Source: CANMUM01 sp965263365 (lineage in GTDB: Bacteria > Pseudomonadota > Alphaproteobacteria > Rhodobacterales > Rhodobacteraceae). Taken from it: a stretch of 64,000 nucleotides of DNA. The notes under the pieces were generated by a model, which saw only the letters and a list, made by a program, of their open reading frames with translations, did not search any database and was not told the origin of the DNA. The position numbers were made by a program, and so were the translations under genes. The stretch spans positions 1,178,001 through 1,242,000 of the forward strand of contig OZ253672.1 of NCBI GenBank assembly GCA_965263365.1, given 5' to 3'. Below, in pieces: positions 37,503-45,697 of this stretch (positions within the stretch are counted from its first letter, which is position 1; every line of letters starts with the position of its first letter).

Positions 37503-38818
37503 ATTTTCCTCATCGCTTCACCGCGCGCGTCATAAGGAGACGGCAAAATCACGCGCGCATTACAACTCTCCCCGACGATATGTGTTTTTAATTCTGTTCC
37601 AATGTTTGAGTGTTCGACATTTACCATTCCAAGCGCTAGGGATTTACCAAGCGTGTATCCATAAGCGCCAGAGGTGACATAGCCCACCAGCTCATCATTG
37701 TGCCAAATCGGTTCATAGCCACTGGCATCAGCGACGTCACAATCAACTTCCATCGTAATAATTTTTTTCGTTGGCGCGGAAAGCTTTAACGCTTCTGTCT
37801 TGCCAATGAAGTCTTTGTCCCAATCCACAAAGCGATCCAATCCTGTCGCTTGAGCAGAGTAAATTTGGGTAAATTCTCTCGACCAAACGCCAAAAGACTT
37901 TTCAACGCGCAGACTATCCAATGCGTTATAGCCAATTTCGCGCAAACCATAATTTTCGCCAGCCGCCAAGAGGGCGCGTCGCAAAGAAATTTGATCTGAG
38001 CAATTGCAATTGATTTCGTAACCCAATTCTCCCGCAACTGACAAACGTCCAATTTTTGTGCGCGATAGTCCGATATCAAACTCTCCACATCCCATAAATT
38101 TGAGATCAGCGACCGAGCCATCCGTCAAGTCTTGCAGAACTTTTAGTGAGTTCGGACCGGACAGCGAAAACCCAACGACTTTATCAGAAATGTCTAGGAT
38201 CTGAACATCTGCTTCGCGCTTATCCTCAAACCATCGCATGTGCCATTCACGCAGATAATAACTTCCCATTATCCACCAAACGCCATTTCCCCAATTGAAA
38301 ACGGTTAAGTCTCCCTTTAACAGCCCATGATCACCTAACATAGGTGCCAAACGCGCGCGACCCGGTGCAGGTAACTTACATGCCAATAATCTATCAAGCC
38401 AATTTTCAGCATGAGCACCTGTGACTTCATACCGAGAAAACCCAGAAATATCTAACATTCCAACGGCTTCGCGAACGGCCTTATGCTCTTCACCGACAAT
38501 ATCAAAAGCGTTGGATCGGCGCATAGTCGGCTTTTCCACGAAGTCATGATCTTTACTAAAATAAAGTGGGGTTTCCAGACCAAAGCTCTCACCCCAACGC
38601 GCGCCCGCCTCGGTCATTTCGCTGTACGCAGGCGCAGTTTTTAATGGCCGTCCTGCAGGAAGTTGCTCATTCGGATAGGTCAGCACAAAACGACGTGAAT
38701 AAAATTGTCCCGTTGTCTCTTTGATATAGCGTTTATTTCCCGCATAATCTCCATAGCGTGCGATATCCATACCAAACACATCCATTTCAGGCTCACCTTC
38801 ATTGGATCCATGTTCCAT
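37499..38818 (-). CDS. GcvT-like C-terminal part of a split dimethylglycine/sarcosine dehydrogenase-type protein
   Basis: 439 residues. It opens with the linker GEPEMDVFGMDIARYGDYA and YSRRFVLTYPNEQLPAGRPL, which in dimethylglycine-dehydrogenase-like proteins directly follows the FAD domain, then has a folate-binding GcvT domain (DISGFSRYEVTG) and GcvT C-terminal barrel (ALGMVNVEH). In relatives this part takes the oxidised methyl as methylene-tetrahydrofolate. The preceding FAD gene overlaps it by 139 bases in another frame; together they equal one ~810-residue protein. The ATG at 38818 directly follows an in-frame TAA. Either a frameshifted gene or an unusual split pair. Confidence 0.8.
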   Translation of the reverse strand: MEHGSNEGEPEMDVFGMDIARYGDYAGNKRYIKETTGQFYSRRFVLTYPNEQLPAGRPLKTAPAYSEMTEAGARWGESFGLETPLYFSKDHDFVEKPTMRRSNAFDIVGEEHKAVREAVGMLDISGFSRYEVTGAHAENWLDRLLACKLPAPGRARLAPMLGDHGLLKGDLTVFNWGNGVWWIMGSYYLREWHMRWFEDKREADVQILDISDKVVGFSLSGPNSLKVLQDLTDGSVADLKFMGCGEFDIGLSRTKIGRLSVAGELGYEINCNCSDQISLRRALLAAGENYGLREIGYNALDSLRVEKSFGVWSREFTQIYSAQATGLDRFVDWDKDFIGKTEALKLSAPTKKIITMEVDCDVADASGYEPIWHNDELVGYVTSGAYGYTLGKSLALGMVNVEHSNIGTELKTHIVGESCNARVILPSPYDARGEAMRKI

Positions 38819-39909
38819 TTAGCAAGCGACTTTCCAACACCCCCGCCTTGCAAAAATCCAGCCATAACCGCACAAGCACACCAATACCCACGCTTTCCGC
38901 GCACCGGCCCAACGAGCGGGTTTCCATCTGGAGAAAATGTAAAAGCACCATGTATCCAGTCTTTAATGCCGGCATTTTCAAGAATTGGAAACCGGTGGAA
39001 AACATGCATGAGTTCATCGGCAATCCGGTCGGGGTCCTCTTGCAATAATTCAATGCCATAATCCCAAGGTGCTCCATCCATCATCCAGTGCATCGGATTG
39101 CGTTCATAGACGCCCACGAGCCAGCCATCTTGATGGCGCCGTGAATAAGTGTACCCTTCAAGATCGACAATATGCGGCAAGGTAATATCTTTGATCGCCG
39201 CAATTTCAGGCACATTTTCTGTGATTAAATAATGATGTGCAAGCGGCGAAACAGGGAGCTCAATGCCCGCCATTCGTCCAAGTTGCTTTGCCCAAAGTCC
39301 AGCCGCATTCACCACATGTTCACACTGAATTGTACCCTTTTCAGTAACGACCTCCCAACCTTCTTTCGTTTCATTCAGCTCAAGAACGCGGTTATGTTCA
39401 ATAATTTCAGCGCCACGCTTTTTAGCTGAAATCGCATAAGCATGCACAGCGCCCGTCGTATCTAAATGGCCGTCACGATCCGCCCACATCACCCCCAAAA
39501 TACCGTCTGTATTGATAATCGGCGCGCGTTTCTTTGCCTCTTCGACAGAAATTAGCTCCACGTCATCAATACCAATCGCTTGAAATCTCCGATAGCTTTG
39601 TTTGATACTGTCCCAACGCTCAGGCGTACCTGCAAGATGCATGCCCCCTACAACATGCATGCCAATATCTTGTCCGCTTTCCTTTTCAACTTCTTTCAAA
39701 AGATCAATGGTGTAACTTTGAAGTTGAGACATATTAGGATCGGGATTTAAGGTATGAAAGCCACCAGCCGCGTGCCAGCTTGACCCCGCGGTTAAAATAG
39801 AGCGCTCGATTAAACACACATCTTCCCAACCCATTTTCGCAAGATGATAAAGTACCGAAGCACCGACCACGCCGCCCCCAATGACAACAACTCGATAATG
39901 CGATTTCAT
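38680..39909 (-). CDS. FAD-dependent (DAO-type) N-terminal part of a split dimethylglycine/sarcosine dehydrogenase-type protein
   Basis: 409 residues from ATG 39909 with GAAGGA upstream. The FAD domain has VVVIGGGVVGASVLYHLAKM and SSWHAAG, whose His is the covalent flavin attachment site in dimethylglycine dehydrogenases. Homology-like sequence runs to GGGVGKSLAKW, after which this frame gives 37 residues of unrelated tail before stop. The expected continuation is found in the overlapping frame of the next gene. Near the break the minus strand has a near-tandem ATGGAAC/ATGGATC, suggesting a small duplication. Expected role: oxidative N-demethylation of a methylated amine. Confidence 0.8.
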   Translation of the reverse strand: MKSHYRVVVIGGGVVGASVLYHLAKMGWEDVCLIERSILTAGSSWHAAGGFHTLNPDPNMSQLQSYTIDLLKEVEKESGQDIGMHVVGGMHLAGTPERWDSIKQSYRRFQAIGIDDVELISVEEAKKRAPIINTDGILGVMWADRDGHLDTTGAVHAYAISAKKRGAEIIEHNRVLELNETKEGWEVVTEKGTIQCEHVVNAAGLWAKQLGRMAGIELPVSPLAHHYLITENVPEIAAIKDITLPHIVDLEGYTYSRRHQDGWLVGVYERNPMHWMMDGAPWDYGIELLQEDPDRIADELMHVFHRFPILENAGIKDWIHGAFTFSPDGNPLVGPVRGKRGYWCACAVMAGFLQGGGVGKSLAKWNMDPMKVSLKWMCLVWISHAMEIMREINAISKRQRDNFIHVVLC

Positions 39910-40062
39910 AGGCGAATTTCCTTCATTCAATAAATCAAATGGATTTAATTGCCATCAAGACTAGCGGAGCAACCTATGGCTCGCAATATTTTTTCTTCAC
40001 TCGTAAGATAATTATTTATGGTCTTAGCGCAAATTAAATAAGGTGTTTGATTTAAAGTATGG

Positions 40063-40626
40063 CTAAACACTTCCACCCTGCGCGATCGGAACGCTTGCAA
40101 GCCTTGCAATCAATTGGGCAGATGTTCGCACATTATATTTTTTCATTAAGCGCGCGCGGTGTGTTTCTGCGGTTCGCGGAGAGATATCAAGTGATCGCGC
40201 AATTTCCTTTGCCGAGCGACCTTGCACAAGCTCCATCGCAACATCGCGCTCTCGCGCTGTAAGTTGAATAACTTCCAGTCCTTGCGACAAGTCCGCATAG
40301 CTCCATATTCCGCTCGCAAATGGGTCCTCGGGCGTCAGCGAACGTCCGCGACCCCGCACCCAAAACAAAGACCCGTCAGCACGTTTCATGATCCGAATAT
40401 CATCATAAGTTGGTGAAACTTGAAAGGCTTGCTGCCATGCAGCGCCGACACGCTCGTATTCTTCATGAGAAAAGTAAAACTTAGCCATGCTCGCGCCAAT
40501 GCATTCTTCAACAGTGTAACCAAACATTTCCGCAAAAGCGTGATTGGCAACTCTAACAATGCGACGCTCAGCAAGCACAACACCAATTGGCGCATGCATA
40601 TAGGTTTCATGAATCAAATCATCCAT
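40063..40626 (-). CDS. PAS-LuxR transcriptional regulator
   Basis: 187 residues: an N-terminal PAS domain (APIGVVLAERRIVRVANHAF to SGIWSYADLSQGLE, about 11-115) and a C-terminal LuxR helix-turn-helix (LTARERDVAMELVQGRSAKEI, then SPRTAETHRARLMKKYN, about 122-175). No receiver domain, so it probably senses a small molecule, redox state or flavin/heme through PAS. It lies within the minus-strand run of demethylation genes, 42 bases after the flavin oxidoreductase gene and 154 bases before the FAD gene, so it may regulate the downstream segment. Confidence 0.9.
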   Translation of the reverse strand: MDDLIHETYMHAPIGVVLAERRIVRVANHAFAEMFGYTVEECIGASMAKFYFSHEEYERVGAAWQQAFQVSPTYDDIRIMKRADGSLFWVRGRGRSLTPEDPFASGIWSYADLSQGLEVIQLTARERDVAMELVQGRSAKEIARSLDISPRTAETHRARLMKKYNVRTSAQLIARLASVPIAQGGSV

Positions 40627-40668
40627 TCGTTTTTTTAAGAGAAATTGAGCTTGATTTGCAACTATTTT

Positions 40669-42708
40669 TTAAACCGTCATCATCAATCTTAACGCATCAT
40701 AGATCGCCGCATGCGTATTGCGCGCGGAAACCGCATCTCCAATACGAAAAAGTTGAAATTTGCCATCCGCGTTTCGGCGAATGTCTTGGGCTTGATGGGC
40801 AATGAGCGCATCGTAATCCACTTCTCCCGCATTTACAGAATGACGCTTTAGTTCATGATATAGCTCATCTAAGGGCACAGTCCCGAAATTAACAACAACC
40901 TGATCATAATGTTGCTCATACCGAAAATCCGAGTAATCCGTACCGATGATGGCCTTGAGTAGATTTCCGTCTTTCATCACATCTTTTAAGCGATACGAGA
41001 CCGTAAATTTAGCCCGTTTTTCCTGCAAAGTTCGCATATAAGGGACTAAATTCATCGCCATGACTTCGGGACTAAAGCTTCGATCAGAGGTCATGACCTC
41101 GACCTGTCCGCCTGCATTTGCGACAACTTCTGCGGCTTGAAGGGCGGCATGATCACCGCACCCGTCAAAGATCAGGACATTAGACGCCGGTGCGACATCA
41201 CCCGAAATCAAATCCCAACTTGAAATCACATTCGCATTTCCAGTTTCGCAAATCCCTGTATGCGGCATGCCCCCCGTCGCTATAATGACAATATCTGGGT
41301 TTTCCGCGCGGACATCGCTTGCTTCTGCCCATGTGTTAAACGCAAATTCAACATCTCGCGCTGCGCATTGCTTCATTCTCCAATCAATAATCCCAATCAT
41401 TTCGGAGCGACGTGGATTTTGTGCCGTTAAGCGGACTTGTCCGCCCGGGTCTGGAGCCGCCTCAAATACCTTCACGGAATGACCACGCTCCGCCGCCACT
41501 CTCGCCGCTTCTAAGCCTGCCGGACCTGCGCCAATAATCACAACCCGCTTTTGAGCATCAGACCGTGTGATTTTTTGGGGAATACCCTCGCTTTCTCGGC
41601 CTGTTGCCGGATTATGAATACACAGCGCCAATCCGCCTTGATAAATACGGTCCAAGCAATAAGTGGCCCCCACACAGGGGCGGATATTATCTTCTTTGCC
41701 CGATTTTATTTTTTCCACAATATGAGGGTCCGCCATATGCGCGCGCGTCATGCCGACTAAGTCTAACTTGCCCTCAGCAATCGCGTGTCGTGCGGTTGCG
41801 ACGTCAGGAATTCGCGCCGCATGCATTGTGGGTAAGCCGATTTCATGGCGCACTTTTCCTGCAAAATCCAAATGTGGCGCTGACTTCATACCTTGGACAG
41901 GAATGACATCTGTCATGGCAGGATCAGAATGAATGCGTCCTCTAATCACCGATACAAAATCTACAAGACCATCTTGTTTAAGTCGTCTTAAAATTTCGAG
42001 CCCTTCTTCTTCATCGATGCCGCCCTTCTCAACCTCGTCAGCGGTCATGCGAATTCCCAATATGAAATCATCTCCCACCTCAGCACGCATTGCAGACAAA
42101 ACTTCAACAGAAAGGCGCATTCGGTTTTCAAGAGAACCACCATATTGATTATCGAGTTGATTGGTGAGCGGCGACCAAACCTGATCCATCAAGTGGCCAT
42201 AGGCCTGCAATTCAATCCCGTCCATGCCGCCTTCTTTCATACGTGCGGCGGCAGCAGAAAAATCCGACACAATGCGCTCAAAATCCCAAGGCTCTGCCAA
42301 TTTAGCAAAGGCGCGATGCGCAGGCTCCAGTTCTGTCGTTGACGATAAAGACGGCAACCAATTGGCCTTATTCCATGTGGTTCGTCGCCCCAAATGTGTC
42401 AGCTGGATCATACAATGCGCCCCATGCTCATGAATAGCATCCGTTAGCCTTCTGATCCATGGCACAACTTCATCTTTATAGGCCAAAATATTATTGAACA
42501 CAGGCGGGCTATCGAGCGAAACAGCAGCAGAGCCTGCCGTCATTGCCATCGCAACGCCACCCTTTGCGCGTTCTTCATGATAGTGAATATATCGCTCCTT
42601 AGGCATTCCATCGTCCGGATAGGCGGGTTCATGAGGAGTGGTGACAATACGGTTTTTGAGCGTAATATTTTTGAGCGTATAGGATTGTAACAACGGATCA
42701 TTTGACAT
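40669..42708 (-). CDS. TMADH/StcD-like flavin oxidoreductase (candidate N-methylproline or methylamine demethylase)
   Basis: 679 residues from ATG 42708 with GAGG upstream. Old-yellow-enzyme barrel first (LKNRIVTTPHEPAYPDDGMP, HYHEERAKGG), then the Fe-S segment, then FAD/NAD domains (VVIIGAGPAGLEAARVAAERG). This is the architecture of trimethylamine dehydrogenase and of rhizobial N-methylproline demethylase StcD. The Fe-S segment has Cys345, Cys351 and Cys363, but position 348, a cluster ligand in trimethylamine dehydrogenase, is Ala (CVGATYC). The cluster may be altered or three-Cys ligated. It follows the enolase-family gene by eight bases. Confidence 0.85.
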   Translation of the reverse strand: MSNDPLLQSYTLKNITLKNRIVTTPHEPAYPDDGMPKERYIHYHEERAKGGVAMAMTAGSAAVSLDSPPVFNNILAYKDEVVPWIRRLTDAIHEHGAHCMIQLTHLGRRTTWNKANWLPSLSSTTELEPAHRAFAKLAEPWDFERIVSDFSAAAARMKEGGMDGIELQAYGHLMDQVWSPLTNQLDNQYGGSLENRMRLSVEVLSAMRAEVGDDFILGIRMTADEVEKGGIDEEEGLEILRRLKQDGLVDFVSVIRGRIHSDPAMTDVIPVQGMKSAPHLDFAGKVRHEIGLPTMHAARIPDVATARHAIAEGKLDLVGMTRAHMADPHIVEKIKSGKEDNIRPCVGATYCLDRIYQGGLALCIHNPATGRESEGIPQKITRSDAQKRVVIIGAGPAGLEAARVAAERGHSVKVFEAAPDPGGQVRLTAQNPRRSEMIGIIDWRMKQCAARDVEFAFNTWAEASDVRAENPDIVIIATGGMPHTGICETGNANVISSWDLISGDVAPASNVLIFDGCGDHAALQAAEVVANAGGQVEVMTSDRSFSPEVMAMNLVPYMRTLQEKRAKFTVSYRLKDVMKDGNLLKAIIGTDYSDFRYEQHYDQVVVNFGTVPLDELYHELKRHSVNAGEVDYDALIAHQAQDIRRNADGKFQLFRIGDAVSARNTHAAIYDALRLMMTV

Positions 42709-42716
42709 TTGAGACC

Positions 42717-43901
42717 TCAATTTAAGGGAAGGCGCATAAAGCGGTCAGGTTGGTTTGGATTATAAAAATGGCTCATCGGACCATGATCTTCAAAATGCTG
42801 TGCCCATCGCTTCATCTCTCCCTTATCTAGGCGCACGCCAAGCCCCGCACTTTCTGGAACAGACACGACATCATTCTTTTGTCGGAAAGGACCGCCCTCA
42901 ATGACGTCACCCACTTGCCAGCGGAAAAGAGATTGCGAAGCCTCATTGATATGCGCTTGGCTTGCTGACACATGAAGATAGGCCGCTGTCATAATGCCCA
43001 AATCATTGGAATAACACCAAAACCCCTTGCCCATTGCCTCACAGGCCGAAATAAACTTAAGCGTTCGCGAAATGCCACCAAGAGCGGCGAAATTGCAAAC
43101 AAAATAGTCGGGAGCGCCGAGCGCTACCGCGCGCCTTAGATCAGGCACATGGGTCGAAAAGGGGATAATGGAGTGCTTGCGCAATTCGGCCATCTCCTCA
43201 AAGGTTGCCACGGGATCCTCATAGTTTCTGATATGATAAGGCTCCAGTTCTCGCAAAACCCAACGCGCCGTCGTCAAAGACCACTGCATATTGCTGTCGA
43301 GCTTGATCTGAGCCTTCTCTCCAAGAGCTTCGCGCAAAAGCCGAACCGTTTTGATTTCAAGCTCAGGGTCGCCTAAAATCAATTTACCTTCAAAAATACT
43401 TGCCCCGTGCTCTGCCTGCATCTCCAAACAATAATCACGGACCGCTTCAGGGCTCATTGTCGGGCGCGCATCATGGCCATCTGGACGAAACGCAAAATAT
43501 TCAGAAAAGGCGATTTCCTTGCGCACGGCCCCTCCTAAGACTTGGTAGAGTGGCATGTCAAAAACCTTACCCCGAATATCCCAAAGGGCGACTTCAACCG
43601 CACCAAATGCAACTGAGGCGGCATTTTCTCCCGTATTGGCGGTAATTTGATAGGGCGGTACGCACCTGCTTTCACAATCTGCAATATCAAGAGGGTTCGT
43701 GCCAATAAGCGCCGGCGCGATTTCAGACTTAATGATCTCACCAAAATGCCACCAAGGAGCCTCCCCCAACCCAACCACACCTTGATCGGTCTCCACCTCA
43801 ATAATGGACTTCGACGCGCCAGGATAAAGCCCGCCCGTCCACCAAAATGGTGCATCAAATGGCACGTTGACATGGGTCACTTTTATATTCGTAATTTTCA
43901 T
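42717..43901 (-). CDS. Enolase-superfamily (mandelate racemase/muconate lactonizing-like) enzyme
   Basis: 394 residues. The capping domain (WTGGLYPGASKSIIEVETDQ) is followed by the barrel: candidate base Lys173 in EGKLIL, metal ligands Asp202 (KLDSNMQW), Glu228 (NYEDP) and probably Asp254 (STHVPD). The C-terminal side has YSNDLGI where glucarate dehydratases have a His-containing HSN motif, so glucarate activity is doubtful. Members of this superfamily include epimerases of proline betaines, which fits the neighbours, but I cannot assign a substrate. Eleven bases separate it from the dddP remnant upstream. Confidence 0.85.
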   Translation of the reverse strand: MKITNIKVTHVNVPFDAPFWWTGGLYPGASKSIIEVETDQGVVGLGEAPWWHFGEIIKSEIAPALIGTNPLDIADCESRCVPPYQITANTGENAASVAFGAVEVALWDIRGKVFDMPLYQVLGGAVRKEIAFSEYFAFRPDGHDARPTMSPEAVRDYCLEMQAEHGASIFEGKLILGDPELEIKTVRLLREALGEKAQIKLDSNMQWSLTTARWVLRELEPYHIRNYEDPVATFEEMAELRKHSIIPFSTHVPDLRRAVALGAPDYFVCNFAALGGISRTLKFISACEAMGKGFWCYSNDLGIMTAAYLHVSASQAHINEASQSLFRWQVGDVIEGGPFRQKNDVVSVPESAGLGVRLDKGEMKRWAQHFEDHGPMSHFYNPNQPDRFMRLPLN

Positions 43902-43911
43902 TTTTTCTCCC

Positions 43912-44532
43912 TTAATTTATGCCCACTAATTTCGGATCAAATAGATATTGAGTTCGATTTTCATGACCGATTTCTGTGATGAAAACTTGATCTTCAAGCT
44001 TAATGAAAAAATATCCTCCGCCACGGCTAACCAATGCTTCAACGCACTTCACCCATTCCTGCCACAAGCACCTTGTTAAACGCCCTTCAACAAATTCATC
44101 ATCATAAGCAATAAGCGGCCATTCAACGCAAAGCCCAACACCGTGCATGCTGCAGCTGTATTTTTGTTTTTGATATTTTGCTTCAAGCCGATGTGTTTTA
44201 TATCCGTGTGCGCAAACCAAAACTGCGCGAAAAAGATTATGCGTATTCCATAGCCGCAATTTAGTGCTATCAGTCGAATGCCTTATATTTAATGGATTGG
44301 TCAGCAAAAAGCCCCCATATTCCCTCTGCACCAATGCCTCGACAAGGCGGTCGTGACGAATGGTGCGCATCTTTGGTAGATCGGGCACTTTAAGGCCAAC
44401 TTCTACACACTCACGCATCGCTGATCGTGTTGGTTCAATTTCAATTCGTTCATCATAATTGGGCGAACCATCCACCAGATATCCTCCCTTTTCAGAATTT
44501 ATTTTTCGCGTTTCAGAGTCGTGGATTCTCAT
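43912..44532 (-). pseudogene. dddP (DMSP lyase) remnant with large in-frame internal deletion
   Basis: 206 codons, no stop, but under half the ~446 residues of DddP. Residues 1-112 match the DddP N-terminus (SETRKINSEKGG, LLTNPLNIRHSTDST, LRLWNTHNLFRAVLVCAHGY); residues 113-206 match the C-terminus (HRLEAKYQKQKYSCSMHGVG, WPLIAYDDEFVEG, CVEAL, KLEDQVFITE, FDPKL). Relative to the numbering I recall for Ruegeria DddP, H130, E165 and E180 correspond to His371, Glu406 and Glu421, all at the same offset of 241. Metal ligands Asp295, Asp297 and Asp307 fall in the missing part, and the catalytic Asp377 is Val136. Almost certainly inactive as a lyase. The start ATG has GGAG upstream and the reading frame is kept within the operon. 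Confidence 0.85.
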
Positions 44533-44577
44533 GAGGCTCCAGCTTCGAAAGATATCCAAAAATCCCAATCATATTCA

Positions 44578-45669
44578 TCACACAGCACTCTCCCAAGGAT
44601 TTAAAGCAACCTTGCCGACAAAATCCTTAGCTAAGAATTTCTTTTGTGCATCGACAATCTGCGAAAGTGGAAACTCTGCGGCGACAACTGGCTGCAAAAC
44701 CCCAGAATTGATATAAGCCACCAAATTTTTAAACACCTTGGGATGCTGAACCGTTGATCCGATCATCGAAATGTCCTTGAGATAAAGGTCGCGAAAATCC
44801 ACATTGACGATTGGACCGGAAATCGCGCCCGAAACCGCGTAACGCCCAAATGGCTTCATCACTTTCAACAGATTCTGCACCTGCTCGCCCGCCACCACAT
44901 CCAGCACAACGTCAACCGCGTTCTCGCCCAAAGTCTGCAAACCGTCTCGACCAATCACTTGATCAGCACCGAGATCTATGAGCGCGTCGTGTTTCGAAGA
45001 TGAAGCCTGCGCGATAACCTTCGCGCCCCGCAATTTCGCCAAAATGACCGCCGCATGGCCAACACCGCCCGATGCACCGGTTATAAGTACTGTTTCACTC
45101 TCGGTTAATCCCGCGCGGTACTGCATCGATTCCGCGGTCGAATATGCGCAAGGCAGTACACCCAATTCTGTGTCTGTTAAATTTGTGTCAACAACATGAA
45201 GTCGATTAACTGGCACCCGCGCAAATTGCGCAAACGCACCGTCCAATTCTGAACCAAAAGTTGTCATTTTGAAGTCGGTCCCCCAATTGCCTTCAGTGTG
45301 CATAGCCTCTCCCAAAACCCGCTCGCCAATTAGCTCATCATCAACACCCGCACCGACAGCGACGACCTCTCCCGCCAGATCAATTCCTTGAATTAGGGGG
45401 AAAGCAAGCGCCTGCCCTGACCAAGCTGCCTTGCCCGAAAATGTGTCCTTCGGCTTATTCGCAACTTGCTCAGTGTCGCCCAAGACATCTGAAGCATACC
45501 AGCCAATGCGCGTGTTAATATCCGTATTGTTCACGCTCGTTGCGAGAACTTTGACGAGGCAATCGCTTGGACCAATTTTAGGCAAAGGAATATCCGAGCG
45601 AAACTCGAGTGCGTCAAAATCGCCATGCCGCGTCAAGTATACTCCTGACATTACTTTCGGTAGCTCCAT
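44578..45669 (-). CDS. Zinc-independent MDR oxidoreductase (quinone-reductase-like)
   Basis: 363 residues from ATG 45669, which has GGAG nine bases upstream. GroES-like N-terminal domain (SVNNTDINTRIGWY) and nucleotide-binding domain with ITGASGGVGHAAVILAKLRG. The structural and catalytic zinc cysteines of alcohol dehydrogenases are absent, so it belongs with NADPH:quinone reductase or acryloyl-CoA reductase-like enzymes. Next to a dddP remnant, a role on a DMSP-derived enone such as acrylate is conceivable, but it is not clearly AcuI. Part of the minus-strand island operon. Confidence 0.82.
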   Translation of the reverse strand: MELPKVMSGVYLTRHGDFDALEFRSDIPLPKIGPSDCLVKVLATSVNNTDINTRIGWYASDVLGDTEQVANKPKDTFSGKAAWSGQALAFPLIQGIDLAGEVVAVGAGVDDELIGERVLGEAMHTEGNWGTDFKMTTFGSELDGAFAQFARVPVNRLHVVDTNLTDTELGVLPCAYSTAESMQYRAGLTESETVLITGASGGVGHAAVILAKLRGAKVIAQASSSKHDALIDLGADQVIGRDGLQTLGENAVDVVLDVVAGEQVQNLLKVMKPFGRYAVSGAISGPIVNVDFRDLYLKDISMIGSTVQHPKVFKNLVAYINSGVLQPVVAAEFPLSQIVDAQKKFLAKDFVGKVALNPWESAV

Positions 45670-45697
45670 CAAAAAAAACTCCAAAATTTGGTTTGCA

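Noticed and set aside
38680..38818. Programmed -1 ribosomal frameshift joining the FAD and GcvT parts
   Set aside because: No convincing slippery heptamer with a downstream structure was seen; a small duplication or sequence error is simpler.
42717..43901. Assigning the enolase-superfamily gene as glucarate dehydratase or as the betaine epimerase HpbD
   Set aside because: The HSN-type catalytic His of glucarate dehydratase is not seen, and I cannot confirm the two-lysine pattern of HpbD; left without a substrate.
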